A stretch of DNA of 42,026 bases, taken from the IMG/VR virus record IMGVR_UViG_3300037264_002532, positions 1 through 42,026 of that record; one strand, written 5' to 3'. This DNA is from a virus. How positions within the stretch are numbered: position 1 is the stretch's first letter; the number at the start of each line of letters is the position of its first letter. Positions 7,919 to 16,189 of this stretch are shown piece after piece. Made by a program: the position numbers and the translations under genes. The notes beneath the pieces are model-generated. The model was given only the letters and a program-made list of their open reading frames with translations, searched no databases and had not been told where the DNA came from.

Positions 7919-9105
7919 TATTTCTTTTTCTCTCTAAACTTTCTTAAGGCTGAATCAATCATTGACTGAGTAGCTTTACTTGTTCTCATAGTTTCTATGA
8001 TAGTATTTTCAGTTTCAGTCAATGTTTCTTTGCCTATTGGTTTTCTCGGCAAGGTAGAAACAACGCCTTCATCGGAAGAAGTTAATCTGGCAATTTCAGC
8101 GCTTAAGTTTTCAATCTGCTCCTGCATTTTATCAAGAGTAGATTTATCTTCATTGTTAGTTTCTTCCTTAAGCCTTTTTTCCATTTCTTCTGCCGCTTTT
8201 TCGGGAGCGTCAAACTCGAATTTCCAGTCAGGATTCTCTTCGGCTATCCGCATAATCGCATCGTATTTTTTATTTTCTGTTCTTAAAATACGTTCGATTT
8301 CCTCTTCGGATTTACCTTGTGTCTTTAATTCAGCCTTACGGTTTTTAACATCCAATTCAGGATGTTTTCCATAAACCTTGACTAAAGACTGCGCTTGGTT
8401 TTCGTAGAGTTTTCTTGATATGCCTTCACGTTGTTTATTGCTTAAGTTCTGGCGTTTATCAATTTCTCTGCGAAATTCCCTGCGTTGAATCCAGGCGATA
8501 GCGGCTTTCTGGTCTTCTAATAACCAGTCATCAAGTTCGCTATCTTCCATCTCCCTGCGCTTTTCTCTCTGTAAAGAAGCATCCTCTTCAAGGTATTTTT
8601 TATTTTTTTCGTGTTCTTCTTTTTCCACTAAAGCGCCTATATCTTCGCGCTTCTCTGTCTTTTCCTTACGTAAAGTTTCAAGTTCTAAACGCGTTTTTTC
8701 AGCTTCTTTCGATGATTTATCCTTAGTTTCTTTAAGTTGATTGGACAATTCATCAATGCGTTTCTGGGTTTCTTCTTTTATCCGCTTTATTTTTTCTTCA
8801 GAAGAAAGCTTCCCCTCTTCCTCTTTACGTTTGGCTTCCAGAAGTTCTACCTTGCGTTTTTTCTCAGCCTCGTCTTTAATCTCCTCGTCTTTTTTAACGA
8901 GTAACTCAGCGTCTTTCTTGGCTTGAGCTTCTGCCGCAATGCGCGTTTCTTCGGCTTTCTTCTCATCCTCCGCCCTTTTGGTTTCTAACGCTTTTCTCTC
9001 TTCTTCGGGCATAGACGCTTCTTTAGACTCCTGGATAGTGGATTTCTCTTTTTCCAAAATACCTTCGAGTTCTTTTTTCAATTCTTCCTTCTTTAATTCA
9101 GCCAT
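7918..9105 (-). CDS. Putative capsid scaffold protein, coiled coil
   Basis: 395 residues from ATG 9105, chosen because AAGGAGGATTCCA lies directly upstream; a longer frame to 9141 lacks a ribosome site. Residues about 1-200 are a nearly uninterrupted charged coiled coil rich in E, K and R, followed by W-containing helices (DWLLEDQKAAIAWIQRREFR) and a less ordered C-terminus ending in basic RKFREKKK. High helicity, charge and position immediately before decoration and capsid genes fit a scaffolding protein that drives procapsid assembly. No protease motif was seen. Called by composition and order. Confidence 0.6.
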   Translation of the reverse strand: MAELKKEELKKELEGILEKEKSTIQESKEASMPEEERKALETKRAEDEKKAEETRIAAEAQAKKDAELLVKKDEEIKDEAEKKRKVELLEAKRKEEEGKLSSEEKIKRIKEETQKRIDELSNQLKETKDKSSKEAEKTRLELETLRKEKTEKREDIGALVEKEEHEKNKKYLEEDASLQREKRREMEDSELDDWLLEDQKAAIAWIQRREFRREIDKRQNLSNKQREGISRKLYENQAQSLVKVYGKHPELDVKNRKAELKTQGKSEEEIERILRTENKKYDAIMRIAEENPDWKFEFDAPEKAAEEMEKRLKEETNNEDKSTLDKMQEQIENLSAEIARLTSSDEGVVSTLPRKPIGKETLTETENTIIETMRTSKATQSMIDSALRKFREKKK

Positions 9106-9167
9106 TGGAATCCTCCTTATTTTTACTACCAGCGCTATCATAGGTCAGCACAGTAACCTCTTTTCCA

Positions 9168-9190
9168 TAGCTAAGTTTAGAGTAGCTAAG
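9168..9190 (-). repeat. Short direct repeat upstream of scaffold gene
   Basis: The 8-mer CTTAGCTA occurs twice on the minus strand (9190-9183 and 9175-9168), 15 bp apart. It lies between the terminator at 9199-9241 and the scaffold start. No consensus -35 is visible; a TATGAT -10-like hexamer follows at about 9140. It may mark a phage-specific promoter or binding site. Confidence 0.3.
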
Positions 9191-9198
9191 CACTCTAT

Positions 9199-9241
9199 TA
9201 AAAAAGGCGCAATCAATAGATTTATCTATCAATTACGCCTT
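9199..9241 (-). terminator. Intrinsic terminator between portal and capsid operons
   Basis: On the minus strand AAGGCGTAATTGATAGAT pairs with ATCTATTGATTGCGCC, about 16 bp with a few mismatches and a short loop, followed by a run of T. It lies 27 bp after the GIY-YIG stop codon and before the scaffold gene. Confidence 0.75.
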
Positions 9242-9267
9242 CGATCAATCGTTGGTGCGTTGTTAAA

Positions 9268-9912
9268 TTATTTTAAACTTAAACTTTCCTTACTATTTCT
9301 TTCTAATCTTTCCTTTTGTCGTCGCTTATCCTGTGCTATTCTTATATTTATGGCACCTTCTGGTGTTTTAGGTTTACACATATTTAATCTTGCAATTAAT
9401 GTTCTGGGCTTACTCATCTTAATTCTTGTTTCTAAAGAACGTTTTATACCAGTGAGTGTTTTACTTATTTTAATTTTAAATTCTAAAGAACGTTTTATAC
9501 CTCTTAATTTATTTCCTATCTTTATTCTTTGTTCCAATGGTTCTCTCCTACCAATCAAAGGACTTATCTTACCTTTCATTGCTTGACTTATTTTATTTCT
9601 TGAAACCAAAGTATGTTTTCCACGAAATCCTACTCCACCGTCAGTAATATTATATAAATTTACCCTTCCTAACAATTCTCTATAATCTTTAATAAATTTT
9701 CTTTCTAAAAAATCTAACTGTTCTTTATTAGAAGCATAAACTATAAATTCACGTTTAAATGCTTCTTTGCCTTCTTTCTTAAGAGCTCTTTTAATTATAA
9801 GACCACTACCAAAATAAGAGAGACTAAACTTACCTTTTCTTTGACCTATATAAATTTTGCCATTTACTAAATTAGTGGTCTTGTAAATATATCCATAATC
9901 ATCTTTTAACAT
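9268..9912 (-). CDS. GIY-YIG homing endonuclease with NUMOD3 repeats
   Basis: 214 residues. The N-terminal catalytic domain shows GYIYKTTN and KIYIGQRKG (the GIY and YIG strands), a conserved FGSG, and FLERKFIKDYR supplying the catalytic Glu. C-terminal to this are four copies of an NUMOD3-like DNA-binding repeat (RNKISQAMKGK, QRIKIGNKLRG, FKIKISKTLTG, TRIKMSK). Such proteins cut target DNA and spread by homing. It lies in the head operon between a 47-residue gene and the scaffold. Its last codons (KESLSLK) resemble the C-terminus of that upstream gene (KESFSLNK), suggesting the insertion captured or regenerated a gene end. Confidence 0.85.
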   Translation of the reverse strand: MLKDDYGYIYKTTNLVNGKIYIGQRKGKFSLSYFGSGLIIKRALKKEGKEAFKREFIVYASNKEQLDFLERKFIKDYRELLGRVNLYNITDGGVGFRGKHTLVSRNKISQAMKGKISPLIGRREPLEQRIKIGNKLRGIKRSLEFKIKISKTLTGIKRSLETRIKMSKPRTLIARLNMCKPKTPEGAINIRIAQDKRRQKERLERNSKESLSLK

Positions 9913-9913
9913 T

Positions 9914-10057
9914 TTATTTATTCAAAGAAAAACTTTCCTTTACTTCAACTTTTTCAGATAGGTTGCCTTCGTGTAAGTTAATCCGCAGCTGGACAGATTT
10001 TTTATTATCCAAAAATTCTTTGATTAACTTAAAAAGTTTCTCTATCTTTGGATTCAT
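9914..10057 (-). CDS. Small protein, 47 residues, ending in KESFSLNK
   Basis: ATG at 10057 overlaps the stop of the upstream 85-residue gene as ATGA, which supports real translation. The protein is charged and helical at the start (MNPKIEKLFKLIKEFL) and then has a beta stretch KSVQLRINLHEG. It stops one base before the GIY-YIG gene. No family recognised; it may be shortened at the C-terminus by the endonuclease insertion. Confidence 0.6.
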   Translation of the reverse strand: MNPKIEKLFKLIKEFLDNKKSVQLRINLHEGNLSEKVEVKESFSLNK

Positions 10058-10311
10058 TCAATCTTTCTCGGCCTACCTCTTGGTTTTTCAATCTTTGGAG
10101 TTTCCGTTTTAACTTCTGCCTTAGCTTCTTTTTTTGGTTCATCAAGTGTCTTGGCAAACTCTTTAATCTTTAACTCTTTTTCTTTGCGCGCTATTTCCTT
10201 GGCCACAAATTCAGCCTTACCAAGCTTAATATTGCTTAGGTCATCGGGCATAGGATTTTCTACAACTACGCCCCTATCAGCTGCTTTTTTTGTTGCTTTC
10301 ATTTCGGCCAT
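10054..10311 (-). CDS. Small basic protein with AT-hook-like tail
   Basis: 85 residues; AAAGGATGG precedes the ATG. The middle is a charged helix (FVAKEIARKEKELKIKEFAK); the C-terminus is Pro/Lys/Glu-rich and ends in RGRPRKIE, matching the core of an AT-hook (GRP flanked by basic residues), which binds the minor groove of AT-rich DNA. It lies between portal and scaffold genes. Role unknown. Confidence 0.6.
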   Translation of the reverse strand: MAEMKATKKAADRGVVVENPMPDDLSNIKLGKAEFVAKEIARKEKELKIKEFAKTLDEPKKEAKAEVKTETPKIEKPRGRPRKIE

Positions 10312-10369
10312 CTGTTACCATCCTTTCTGTTACCAATGGAATGTTCATAGGCACATTCCAAGAAAGCCC

Positions 10370-10594
10370 TTATTTCTTTAATTCTTCTAATTTTTTTTGA
10401 GTCAACATCAGAATCCTATCTGTATCTTTTAAAGCTCGTAATGCGCCATAAGCGTTTATTAAATCTTGTGCCGCGACAAATTTATTTACTTCAGCCTGGA
10501 GTGATAATTTATGCTCTTCTAAAATATTATAGAAAGTTTTAGACATTAAAATAGATTGAAGTTCGCCTATTTCTGAACCTTTATTGTTTGCCAT
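10370..10594 (-). CDS. Small helical protein after portal gene
   Basis: 74 residues, start overlapping the portal stop codon (TAATG). It is predicted almost entirely helical (FYNILEEHKLSLQAEVNKFV ... LKDTDRILMLTQKKLEELKK). Small helical proteins at this position occur in many phages next to portal and scaffold, but no family is recognised. Confidence 0.65.
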   Translation of the reverse strand: MANNKGSEIGELQSILMSKTFYNILEEHKLSLQAEVNKFVAAQDLINAYGALRALKDTDRILMLTQKKLEELKK

Positions 10595-12804
10595 TAAACT
10601 ATTCCTCCAGGCATAGCTTCTGGCATTGCCCCTGGAAGTGCCGTTTCTTGCGCTCCTGGGGCTCCTGGAGGGGCGTTCTGCGGCTGTATAGGCATAGTGC
10701 CTTGTCTTGGCTGTCTCCCGCCTTGAGTGATAGCCTGAGAAGCCATCTGATTAGCCATTTGGTCTACTTGCGCTTGTTTTAAGAATTGCATTGCATTAAC
10801 CATTGTTTTGAAATAATGGGAATCAAAGTTAGGACGATATTCTTCATCAAGCAAATGATATTTTTCTTCTTTCTGTTTAGTATGCCCTTCTAAATGTTGT
10901 AAAGCTAATTGAGTTTCGCCTTCTGGCGGGTCAAAGTCTTTACCATTCATAAAATCATACCATTCGTTATTAAGTTGAGATTCATCAAATTTAGCCTTTG
11001 GTTTTTCACCTAAATACCTTACGACTTCATTATCAGAAAGATTAAGCATCTCTTTAAGGGTATCCGCGCATAAATTCCAGTTACCGGAAGGATTAACCTG
11101 CGGTTGAAGCCAAATCATTTGTTGTCCTGCGCCGAATGCCCACATTATCAGTTGTTTTTTATAAGCTTTAGAGCCGGCAACTACGTCAGGAGACATCTGC
11201 ACTGCGGTATCTCCGCGTAAGCTATCAATGGACAGATTTGGGAATATCTTCTTTCCATCTTCACCGATTATTCTTTCAGTTAAACCTTTTGACGGATAAT
11301 CCTGGTATAGCTCAAACCACATCCCGATTGCTTCACACAAATCATTTTGTATTCTTGATGACCATAATCCAAATCTTGTTTCAGAGTTTTTATCTATAAG
11401 TAAATCTTGTCCTAAAGTTTTTGACTGATTCCCTCTGCTCGAAAAATAACTTGCCGCGCCTGTAAGCCTTTCTAAAACCTCAAAGAGGATTCTTATGTCA
11501 CTTTCGGCCCAAGCCATAGAGCGCTGAATATTAGGGATATTTATTTTTGAGGGGTCATCAGTAGGATACATTATCAAAGGTTCTAACTCAAATTTAGCCT
11601 GGGTATATCCCTCACTCGGAGTATAAAAACCAAACGGACAATTAGTTACATATTGAAAATCCGACTTTTGGTTAAACACACAATTAAAAGCATTAACTAC
11701 AGGAGCAATAATCTGCATTAAAGAAATGCCTCTAATGTTCCCTGGTTCATTACAAAGTCCTCTCCCGACAAAAGGTATTTTACCGGAACGGTTAATCTTT
11801 CTTAAAGGCTTCCCGCTTAAAAATTCACCGTTCTCTACATCAACTATGAATCTGAATTTTTCTGTCCTGCCGCCTTTGGTATGCATCCCATACCATTCAT
11901 AGAGAGTTATAGGCAAGCGGCGCACATCTAAATCAGTCATATTGCCGGATGTTATTCCAAGCGCGGTAAGTTTTTCTTCTCCGAGTGTTCTTTCTTTTTC
12001 CGAATAAACGCGGTTATAAAGCTTTTCTTTATACTTTTTTTCGTCCTCTGGAATAAATACTTTACGTTTGATATAATCCAAAACTAATTCTCCGTCTAAG
12101 TGCAAACATTGAATAAAGAAAGAAAGCTCTTGTATATTCTTTCCATATTCAGGCATAAGAATATCATCAATATCCGCGATATTCTCAATAATACCTTTTT
12201 CAAACCTTACTTTCTCGGTCTTAATATCATATTTATAAGTATCCCCTTTTTTATTCTTTACGGGGATACGTTTATCAACCCATTCTTCCCATACTTTACG
12301 ATATATTTTCAAAAATGAAGTGCCTACTACTATGCGGTTATGAATAAAAGCGTCAACTTCAGGGAAAACATTTGCCTCTTGTTTACCCATTCCCCATTTC
12401 GTAAACTTTTCCTGATTGTTTCGATTATCTATATCATTAGTCCTTGTCGCTATAAAATTAATTGAGTCAGGATTCCAGCAAGTAGCTAATAAAGTCGCTT
12501 GATAACTATCTCCAACAGCTCTGGCAAGGCCTAAATTCCTATCCGACATCCAAGCCTTTTTAGTAAGCCCTTCAAGCGTGGAAGGCTTAACACAATGATA
12601 ATGTTTTAAATCAAGCTCTTTTTGAGAGACATAATCAGCCTGGATACTTCCTCCATAATCAACATCATCAGATACTATTTTAACGATAGCCTTGCGTTCT
12701 TCTGAGGTAAACGCGTCTGATTCCGGGGCAATTTTAATCTCTGTTTTTCTTTCAGTAGTTTTCTGGCCTGGATTTTCTTTCGGTTCTAATTTTGGTTTAG
12801 GCAT
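10594..12804 (-). CDS. Portal protein
   Basis: 736 residues. Recognisable portal features include an N-terminal helical crown region, EVDAFIHNRIVVGTSFLKIY, a D-I-DD-I-LMPEYG block, and later LFEVLERLTGAASYFSSR followed by a helical stem region. The C-terminal 60 residues are Q/P/G-rich and low complexity. Length is like that of large podovirus portals. It forms the dodecameric ring through which DNA is packaged and to which the tail adaptor attaches. It lies downstream of the terminase large subunit with three small genes between. Confidence 0.85.
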   Translation of the reverse strand: MPKPKLEPKENPGQKTTERKTEIKIAPESDAFTSEERKAIVKIVSDDVDYGGSIQADYVSQKELDLKHYHCVKPSTLEGLTKKAWMSDRNLGLARAVGDSYQATLLATCWNPDSINFIATRTNDIDNRNNQEKFTKWGMGKQEANVFPEVDAFIHNRIVVGTSFLKIYRKVWEEWVDKRIPVKNKKGDTYKYDIKTEKVRFEKGIIENIADIDDILMPEYGKNIQELSFFIQCLHLDGELVLDYIKRKVFIPEDEKKYKEKLYNRVYSEKERTLGEEKLTALGITSGNMTDLDVRRLPITLYEWYGMHTKGGRTEKFRFIVDVENGEFLSGKPLRKINRSGKIPFVGRGLCNEPGNIRGISLMQIIAPVVNAFNCVFNQKSDFQYVTNCPFGFYTPSEGYTQAKFELEPLIMYPTDDPSKINIPNIQRSMAWAESDIRILFEVLERLTGAASYFSSRGNQSKTLGQDLLIDKNSETRFGLWSSRIQNDLCEAIGMWFELYQDYPSKGLTERIIGEDGKKIFPNLSIDSLRGDTAVQMSPDVVAGSKAYKKQLIMWAFGAGQQMIWLQPQVNPSGNWNLCADTLKEMLNLSDNEVVRYLGEKPKAKFDESQLNNEWYDFMNGKDFDPPEGETQLALQHLEGHTKQKEEKYHLLDEEYRPNFDSHYFKTMVNAMQFLKQAQVDQMANQMASQAITQGGRQPRQGTMPIQPQNAPPGAPGAQETALPGAMPEAMPGGIV

Positions 12805-12835
12805 TGATTACCCCATACATCTTTTAATAACCTTA

Positions 12836-12988
12836 TCATCGTAATCCTTCCTTTTTTACTTTTTCACCGGCCGCAAATAATCTTTTCTCTATCTCAGCCC
12901 TTTTAGGGTCATTGCTAACCTTTACACCGGATAAACTTTCTCCTGCTTTTTCTATTTTTTTTAACTTGGACTTAAGGCTTGTTTTCAT
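12836..12988 (-). CDS. Small basic protein, 50 residues
   Basis: ATG at 12988 overlaps the TGA of the preceding gene as ATGA. The product is highly charged and helical (KSKLKKIEKAGESLSGVKVS ... EIEKRLFAAGEKVKKEGLR). No family recognised. Its end lies 31 bp before the portal start; the coupling suggests it is translated. Confidence 0.6.
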   Translation of the reverse strand: MKTSLKSKLKKIEKAGESLSGVKVSNDPKRAEIEKRLFAAGEKVKKEGLR

Positions 12989-13230
12989 AGTGAATCAAAT
13001 AACCTTATATTTTCTTGTCGAGTTTCTTCGTATATTTCAGGATAGCCTGTTTTTAAAATATCCATACAGGTATCGCATAATTTAATAAGATAAGGTATTT
13101 TTTTATACTCATAACATCTGATACATTTATCAGCTCCAGAAAAAGGATGCTTGTGAATTTCGTGAGCCTCTTTAAGTAATCTTACCCATTCATCAAGATA
13201 TTCTTTTGATTTTTCTAAAGTTTTTGTCAT
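12985..13230 (-). CDS. Small zinc-binding protein
   Basis: 81 residues with CIRC and CDTC pairs about 18 residues apart, a likely zinc finger, and His residues just before (HEIHKHPFSGADKCIRCYEY). It overlaps both neighbours by ATGA. Located between terminase and portal; function unknown. Confidence 0.65.
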   Translation of the reverse strand: MTKTLEKSKEYLDEWVRLLKEAHEIHKHPFSGADKCIRCYEYKKIPYLIKLCDTCMDILKTGYPEIYEETRQENIRLFDSL

Positions 13231-13583
13231 CGCTTAAACCTCGCAAAATTCATAATTCCGTTTTTTTGCGGAGTAATTAAATTATTTACCGCTTCTTTCC
13301 GCATTTCTGAAGCTATATCCATACTTATTCTTGCTTTACGTAAAAGATGGGCGATTTCACTTTCAGCTTGATTGAGTTCGCTCCGTTTGCAATTCCCGAC
13401 CAGAATGGATATTCCAAGTTGTGATTTAGGGTTACGGATTGCGGCGCAGATTAACTCATTAATCTCGATGAATGAATCGGGGTCGGAATTATATCGTGCC
13501 AATCTTTCTTCTTTAAGCTGCTCGGGAGTTTTTTGCAATTCACCTTCTGGATTTTTTTCTAACTTTCCATTATCTCCTGACAT
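13227..13583 (-). CDS. Conserved-type small protein between TerL and portal
   Basis: 118 residues, ATG about 15 bp after an AAAGGAT-like ribosome site. The N-terminus is polar, the rest helical, with FIEINELICAAIRNPKSQLG and QAESEIAHLLRKARISMDIA. No catalytic motif seen. Position suggests packaging or head assembly but this is not supported by a recognised domain. Confidence 0.6.
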   Translation of the reverse strand: MSGDNGKLEKNPEGELQKTPEQLKEERLARYNSDPDSFIEINELICAAIRNPKSQLGISILVGNCKRSELNQAESEIAHLLRKARISMDIASEMRKEAVNNLITPQKNGIMNFARFKR

Positions 13584-13611
13584 TTTTATCCTTTCTATTG
13601 TGATTTTTTCA

Positions 13612-15126
13612 TCAATACACCTTTATTCTTTCCGGTATAAAATCTTTTAATCCTTCAAAATATTTCGGGTTGCTCATAAAATAGTAACGTAAAATATCAC
13701 AATAATCCTTGTGTTTTTCCTGCACTCCGACTTTGTCCTTGCTATCTCCATCAGCGGTGAAAATATCTTTTCTGGAATATCTGCTTAAATGCTTAATCGT
13801 ATTCGGGCAGTTATCAGTAACGAAAAACTTAGGTTGCATTACTATTTCATTATCTTTCATTTCATAATGTAACATTTCCCTGACTTTAAGATGCCCGGCT
13901 TCGAGGCTGTCTAAACCGTCTTTAAATTCTAACCCGCGCTTTTTAAGTTCTTCTTTTGGAGTAGTATGCGCTTTATCATCAACCCTCTCGGCTATTCTTA
14001 TTGTCTTATTGCCAAAGTTAGGGTCAATGATACGCTTAGTTATTCGCGCGCCATAAATATCAAAAAGAGCGTCTTCTTTTTGGCGGATAATATTTACATA
14101 CTCGTCGTAGGTTTTATCGTCGGAAATCATCTCATTAAAATCACGATTAGGATATTCGTCTATACAATAAGAAGTCTGGGTTTTATGCAAGATTATCCAT
14201 TGCATAGCCCAGGGTTTACGGTCATGCGGGTCGAGTATGTGATAAATCTGCACATTATCAAGCGGCGCCTGCTCAAAAGGAATAACATGGATACGCTTAT
14301 TGAAAGCAGGATAAATTTTACCGGAGAGATTAACAGGAATACCGTAGATACGGGATTTAATCTCATCCCGTGTCATAAATTTAATTTCTTGTCTCAACCT
14401 GTCTTGGTCAATATATGGATTATCGGTATTCCATAACATATAAAACTTAATATCATTTTTCTCTGCGATTACAGGCAAATCCTCGTTAAGAATATCGCTA
14501 TGCCTGTTTTGTATCACATCACAATCCTCGAATATATCGGCTATCAAATCAGTCACGCCTTTTGTCGAGGTCATAGAGATAATCATTTCCCCGTCGCGGT
14601 CAATAAGGCGCATACGTTGCTCTTTATAAATATCATAAGGCGGCTCCTCATCATTAATAATTATGTCACAATCATCCTGTGCAAAAGATTGAACACCCTG
14701 GTCATAAGAACGAAACATAATCAATGAACCATTTTTAAATTTTAACTTGCGATTAGTAAAGCCGTTAATATCATCATAATTCCCATAAGCAATCTGATTT
14801 TTAGGCACTAAATCCCAGACCTTACGTTGCATAATATTCACACTGTCGGAGAAAGTTTCAGAACATAACCAGATACGCTGCTTAGGTTTTTCTAAACCTT
14901 TTTTTATAGCATATTCCGCAACCTCAATAGTTTTTCCTCCGCGGTTACCGCCAAAAGCACAACGAGTTTTGGCAGAGTCGTTATGAAAAGCTAATTGTTG
15001 CGGTAAATGTGTATAAAAAGCTAAAGGATTAACCCTGCGCCTGTATTCAATCTCGGCGCAAAGAAGCCTTAACTCGGCCTCGTCTTCTTTGCTTAGATTA
15101 ACTTTTTGATTTTCCAATAATTGCAT
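13612..15126 (-). CDS. terL: Terminase large subunit
   Basis: 504 residues. ATPase domain: Walker A GGNRGGKT at residues 59-66, a C-motif region SMTSTKG, and Walker B DIIINDEE at 154-161. Nuclease domain: HILDPHDRKPWAM (first catalytic Asp in a RNase H-like fold), RIIDPNFGNK, and DYCDILRYYF near the C-terminus. This is the motor that cleaves concatemers and pumps DNA into the procapsid with TerS and portal. The start overlaps terS by 29 bp. Confident. Confidence 0.92.
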   Translation of the reverse strand: MQLLENQKVNLSKEDEAELRLLCAEIEYRRRVNPLAFYTHLPQQLAFHNDSAKTRCAFGGNRGGKTIEVAEYAIKKGLEKPKQRIWLCSETFSDSVNIMQRKVWDLVPKNQIAYGNYDDINGFTNRKLKFKNGSLIMFRSYDQGVQSFAQDDCDIIINDEEPPYDIYKEQRMRLIDRDGEMIISMTSTKGVTDLIADIFEDCDVIQNRHSDILNEDLPVIAEKNDIKFYMLWNTDNPYIDQDRLRQEIKFMTRDEIKSRIYGIPVNLSGKIYPAFNKRIHVIPFEQAPLDNVQIYHILDPHDRKPWAMQWIILHKTQTSYCIDEYPNRDFNEMISDDKTYDEYVNIIRQKEDALFDIYGARITKRIIDPNFGNKTIRIAERVDDKAHTTPKEELKKRGLEFKDGLDSLEAGHLKVREMLHYEMKDNEIVMQPKFFVTDNCPNTIKHLSRYSRKDIFTADGDSKDKVGVQEKHKDYCDILRYYFMSNPKYFEGLKDFIPERIKVY

Positions 15127-15532
15127 TGGCTTTGGTTAATAATTCCGTTACTGATAATGTCGCAAATTTTTCCACTGTTGAATCCGAAAGAGAATGTTCA
15201 ATATCGGTTTTATCTCTCCAACCAAATCTATTTTTCATATTGGCATACCAATTTCCTGTCTGGAAATTTTGGTCTGATAAACTAATCCGCGATTGTTTTT
15301 CCCACCAAGCTTGACATAATAACTTTCCTATTTGGAGAGTTTCGGCAAACTCTTTCTCTCTATCTTTCAACGCATACCAAGTATCATAATTAAATTTGCC
15401 GCCTGCCAAACATAATTGCGCCCTTATCTCAACATCAGATAATCCCTCGGCGGACATATCCAAAATAATATCTCTCCAATTTTTTGGTAAGCAATCTTCA
15501 AGTTTTTTCGGCGGCCTTCCCGGTTTTGCCAT
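15098..15532 (-). CDS. terS: Terminase small subunit
   Basis: 144 residues. An N-terminal basic GRPPKKLE segment is followed by a helix-turn-helix region (IILDMSAEGLSDVEIRAQLC) of the type that binds the packaging site, a central oligomerisation helix and WYANMKNRFGWRDKT, a motif common in TerS proteins. It lies directly upstream of terL. Recognises viral DNA for packaging; call by family pattern and order. Confidence 0.8.
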   Translation of the reverse strand: MAKPGRPPKKLEDCLPKNWRDIILDMSAEGLSDVEIRAQLCLAGGKFNYDTWYALKDREKEFAETLQIGKLLCQAWWEKQSRISLSDQNFQTGNWYANMKNRFGWRDKTDIEHSLSDSTVEKFATLSVTELLTKANAIIGKSKS

Positions 15533-15533
15533 T

Positions 15534-15737
15534 TTAATATTTATATTTACTATTCTTTTTTGTTATTGATAATTTACAAATCAAACTGCAATTCTTAAAA
15601 TTAGCTAATGCCGTCAATACCTTTGCCAACTGTGTCGCGTCTGAGGTAAGTATAATCTCACTCTGCCCGTCACCATCGACTTTAATAACCTGCTTATGAG
15701 GGTTAAACTGGCAAAGAAATTCTATTTCCTCAGCCAT
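15534..15737 (-). CDS. Small protein upstream of terS
   Basis: 67 residues, start overlapping the GroES-like gene stop by one base (15737). It has alternating strands (QVIKVDGDGQSEIILTS) and a helix (TQLAKVLTALANF). No family recognised. The position between co-chaperonin and terminase suggests late expression. Confidence 0.55.
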   Translation of the reverse strand: MAEEIEFLCQFNPHKQVIKVDGDGQSEIILTSDATQLAKVLTALANFKNCSLICKLSITKKNSKYKY

Positions 15738-16042
15738 TACGAAACCATATCATTAATCCGCGCCAAAACCCAACGGTCTTTCAGCTTCAAATATTCCTCG
15801 CCTCGAAAATTAAACTTAATCCCCTCGTGCCGCTGGAATATTATTTTATCACCAATTTGCAATTTATATTTATAATCCTTACCTATTGACTCCACAACAC
15901 CAAAAATAAATCCATGATATAATTGAAATTCTCCCCTGCCGGAATTTTTTCCAAATCTCGAAGTATCGGGAATGATAATATTATTAATTTTGTCCTGATA
16001 TTGCGGTTTTACGATTACAGTATTTTTGAGGGCTTGTAACAT
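15737..16042 (-). CDS. GroES-like co-chaperonin
   Basis: 101 residues, close to the length of GroES. The family layout is clear: LKNTVIVKPQ (first strand), NNIIIPDTSRFG (equivalent of the hydrophobic mobile-loop tripeptide region, as in the IMLPEKS of other Cpn10 proteins), GFIFGVVESIG, LQIGDKIIFQRHEGIKF, then YLKLKDRWVLARI at the end. A longer loop (about residues 27-43, with GKNSGRGEFQLYHG) differs from host GroES. It would cap the host GroEL, as T4 gp31 does for capsid folding. First gene of the head operon, 63 bp after the promoter -10; its ribosome site AAAGGAGG is 16-17 nt from ATG. Confidence 0.8.
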   Translation of the reverse strand: MLQALKNTVIVKPQYQDKINNIIIPDTSRFGKNSGRGEFQLYHGFIFGVVESIGKDYKYKLQIGDKIIFQRHEGIKFNFRGEEYLKLKDRWVLARINDMVS

Positions 16043-16104
16043 AATTAAAGAAAACTCTATCCTCCTTTAGGGATAGGTTCGTATCCTTATTCCAATTTTA
16101 AATA

Positions 16105-16133
16105 AGTATAAGCTATAATTATTGATTTGTCAA
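16105..16133 (-). promoter_or_regulatory. Sigma70 promoter for the head operon
   Basis: Minus strand: TTGACA (16133-16128), 17-bp spacer, TATACT (16110-16105). Predicted start is near 16098. The leader contains CTATCC...GGATAG that can close a small loop around the AAAGGAGG ribosome site of the GroES-like gene. Confidence 0.85.
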
Positions 16134-16141
16134 GGTGCGTC

Positions 16142-16181
16142 AAAAAAAATAGCCCTTGATTAACTTTTAAGGGCTTTTTTG
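16142..16181. terminator. Bidirectional intrinsic terminator
   Basis: AGCCCTT and AAGGGCT form a 7-bp stem with an 11-nt loop, followed by T6 on the plus strand and by a T8 run on the minus strand. It ends the small-gene operon and insulates the head promoter. Confidence 0.8.
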
Positions 16182-16189
16182 TTGTTAAT

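Noticed and set aside
7918-9141. Scaffold start at 9141
   Set aside because: ATG at 9105 has a near-perfect AAGGAGGA; the extra twelve codons lie in the untranslated leader.
8939-9586. Plus-strand frame of 215 codons across scaffold and GIY-YIG genes
   Set aside because: It is Ser/Phe/Leu-rich antisense of two well-supported genes and crosses the terminator.
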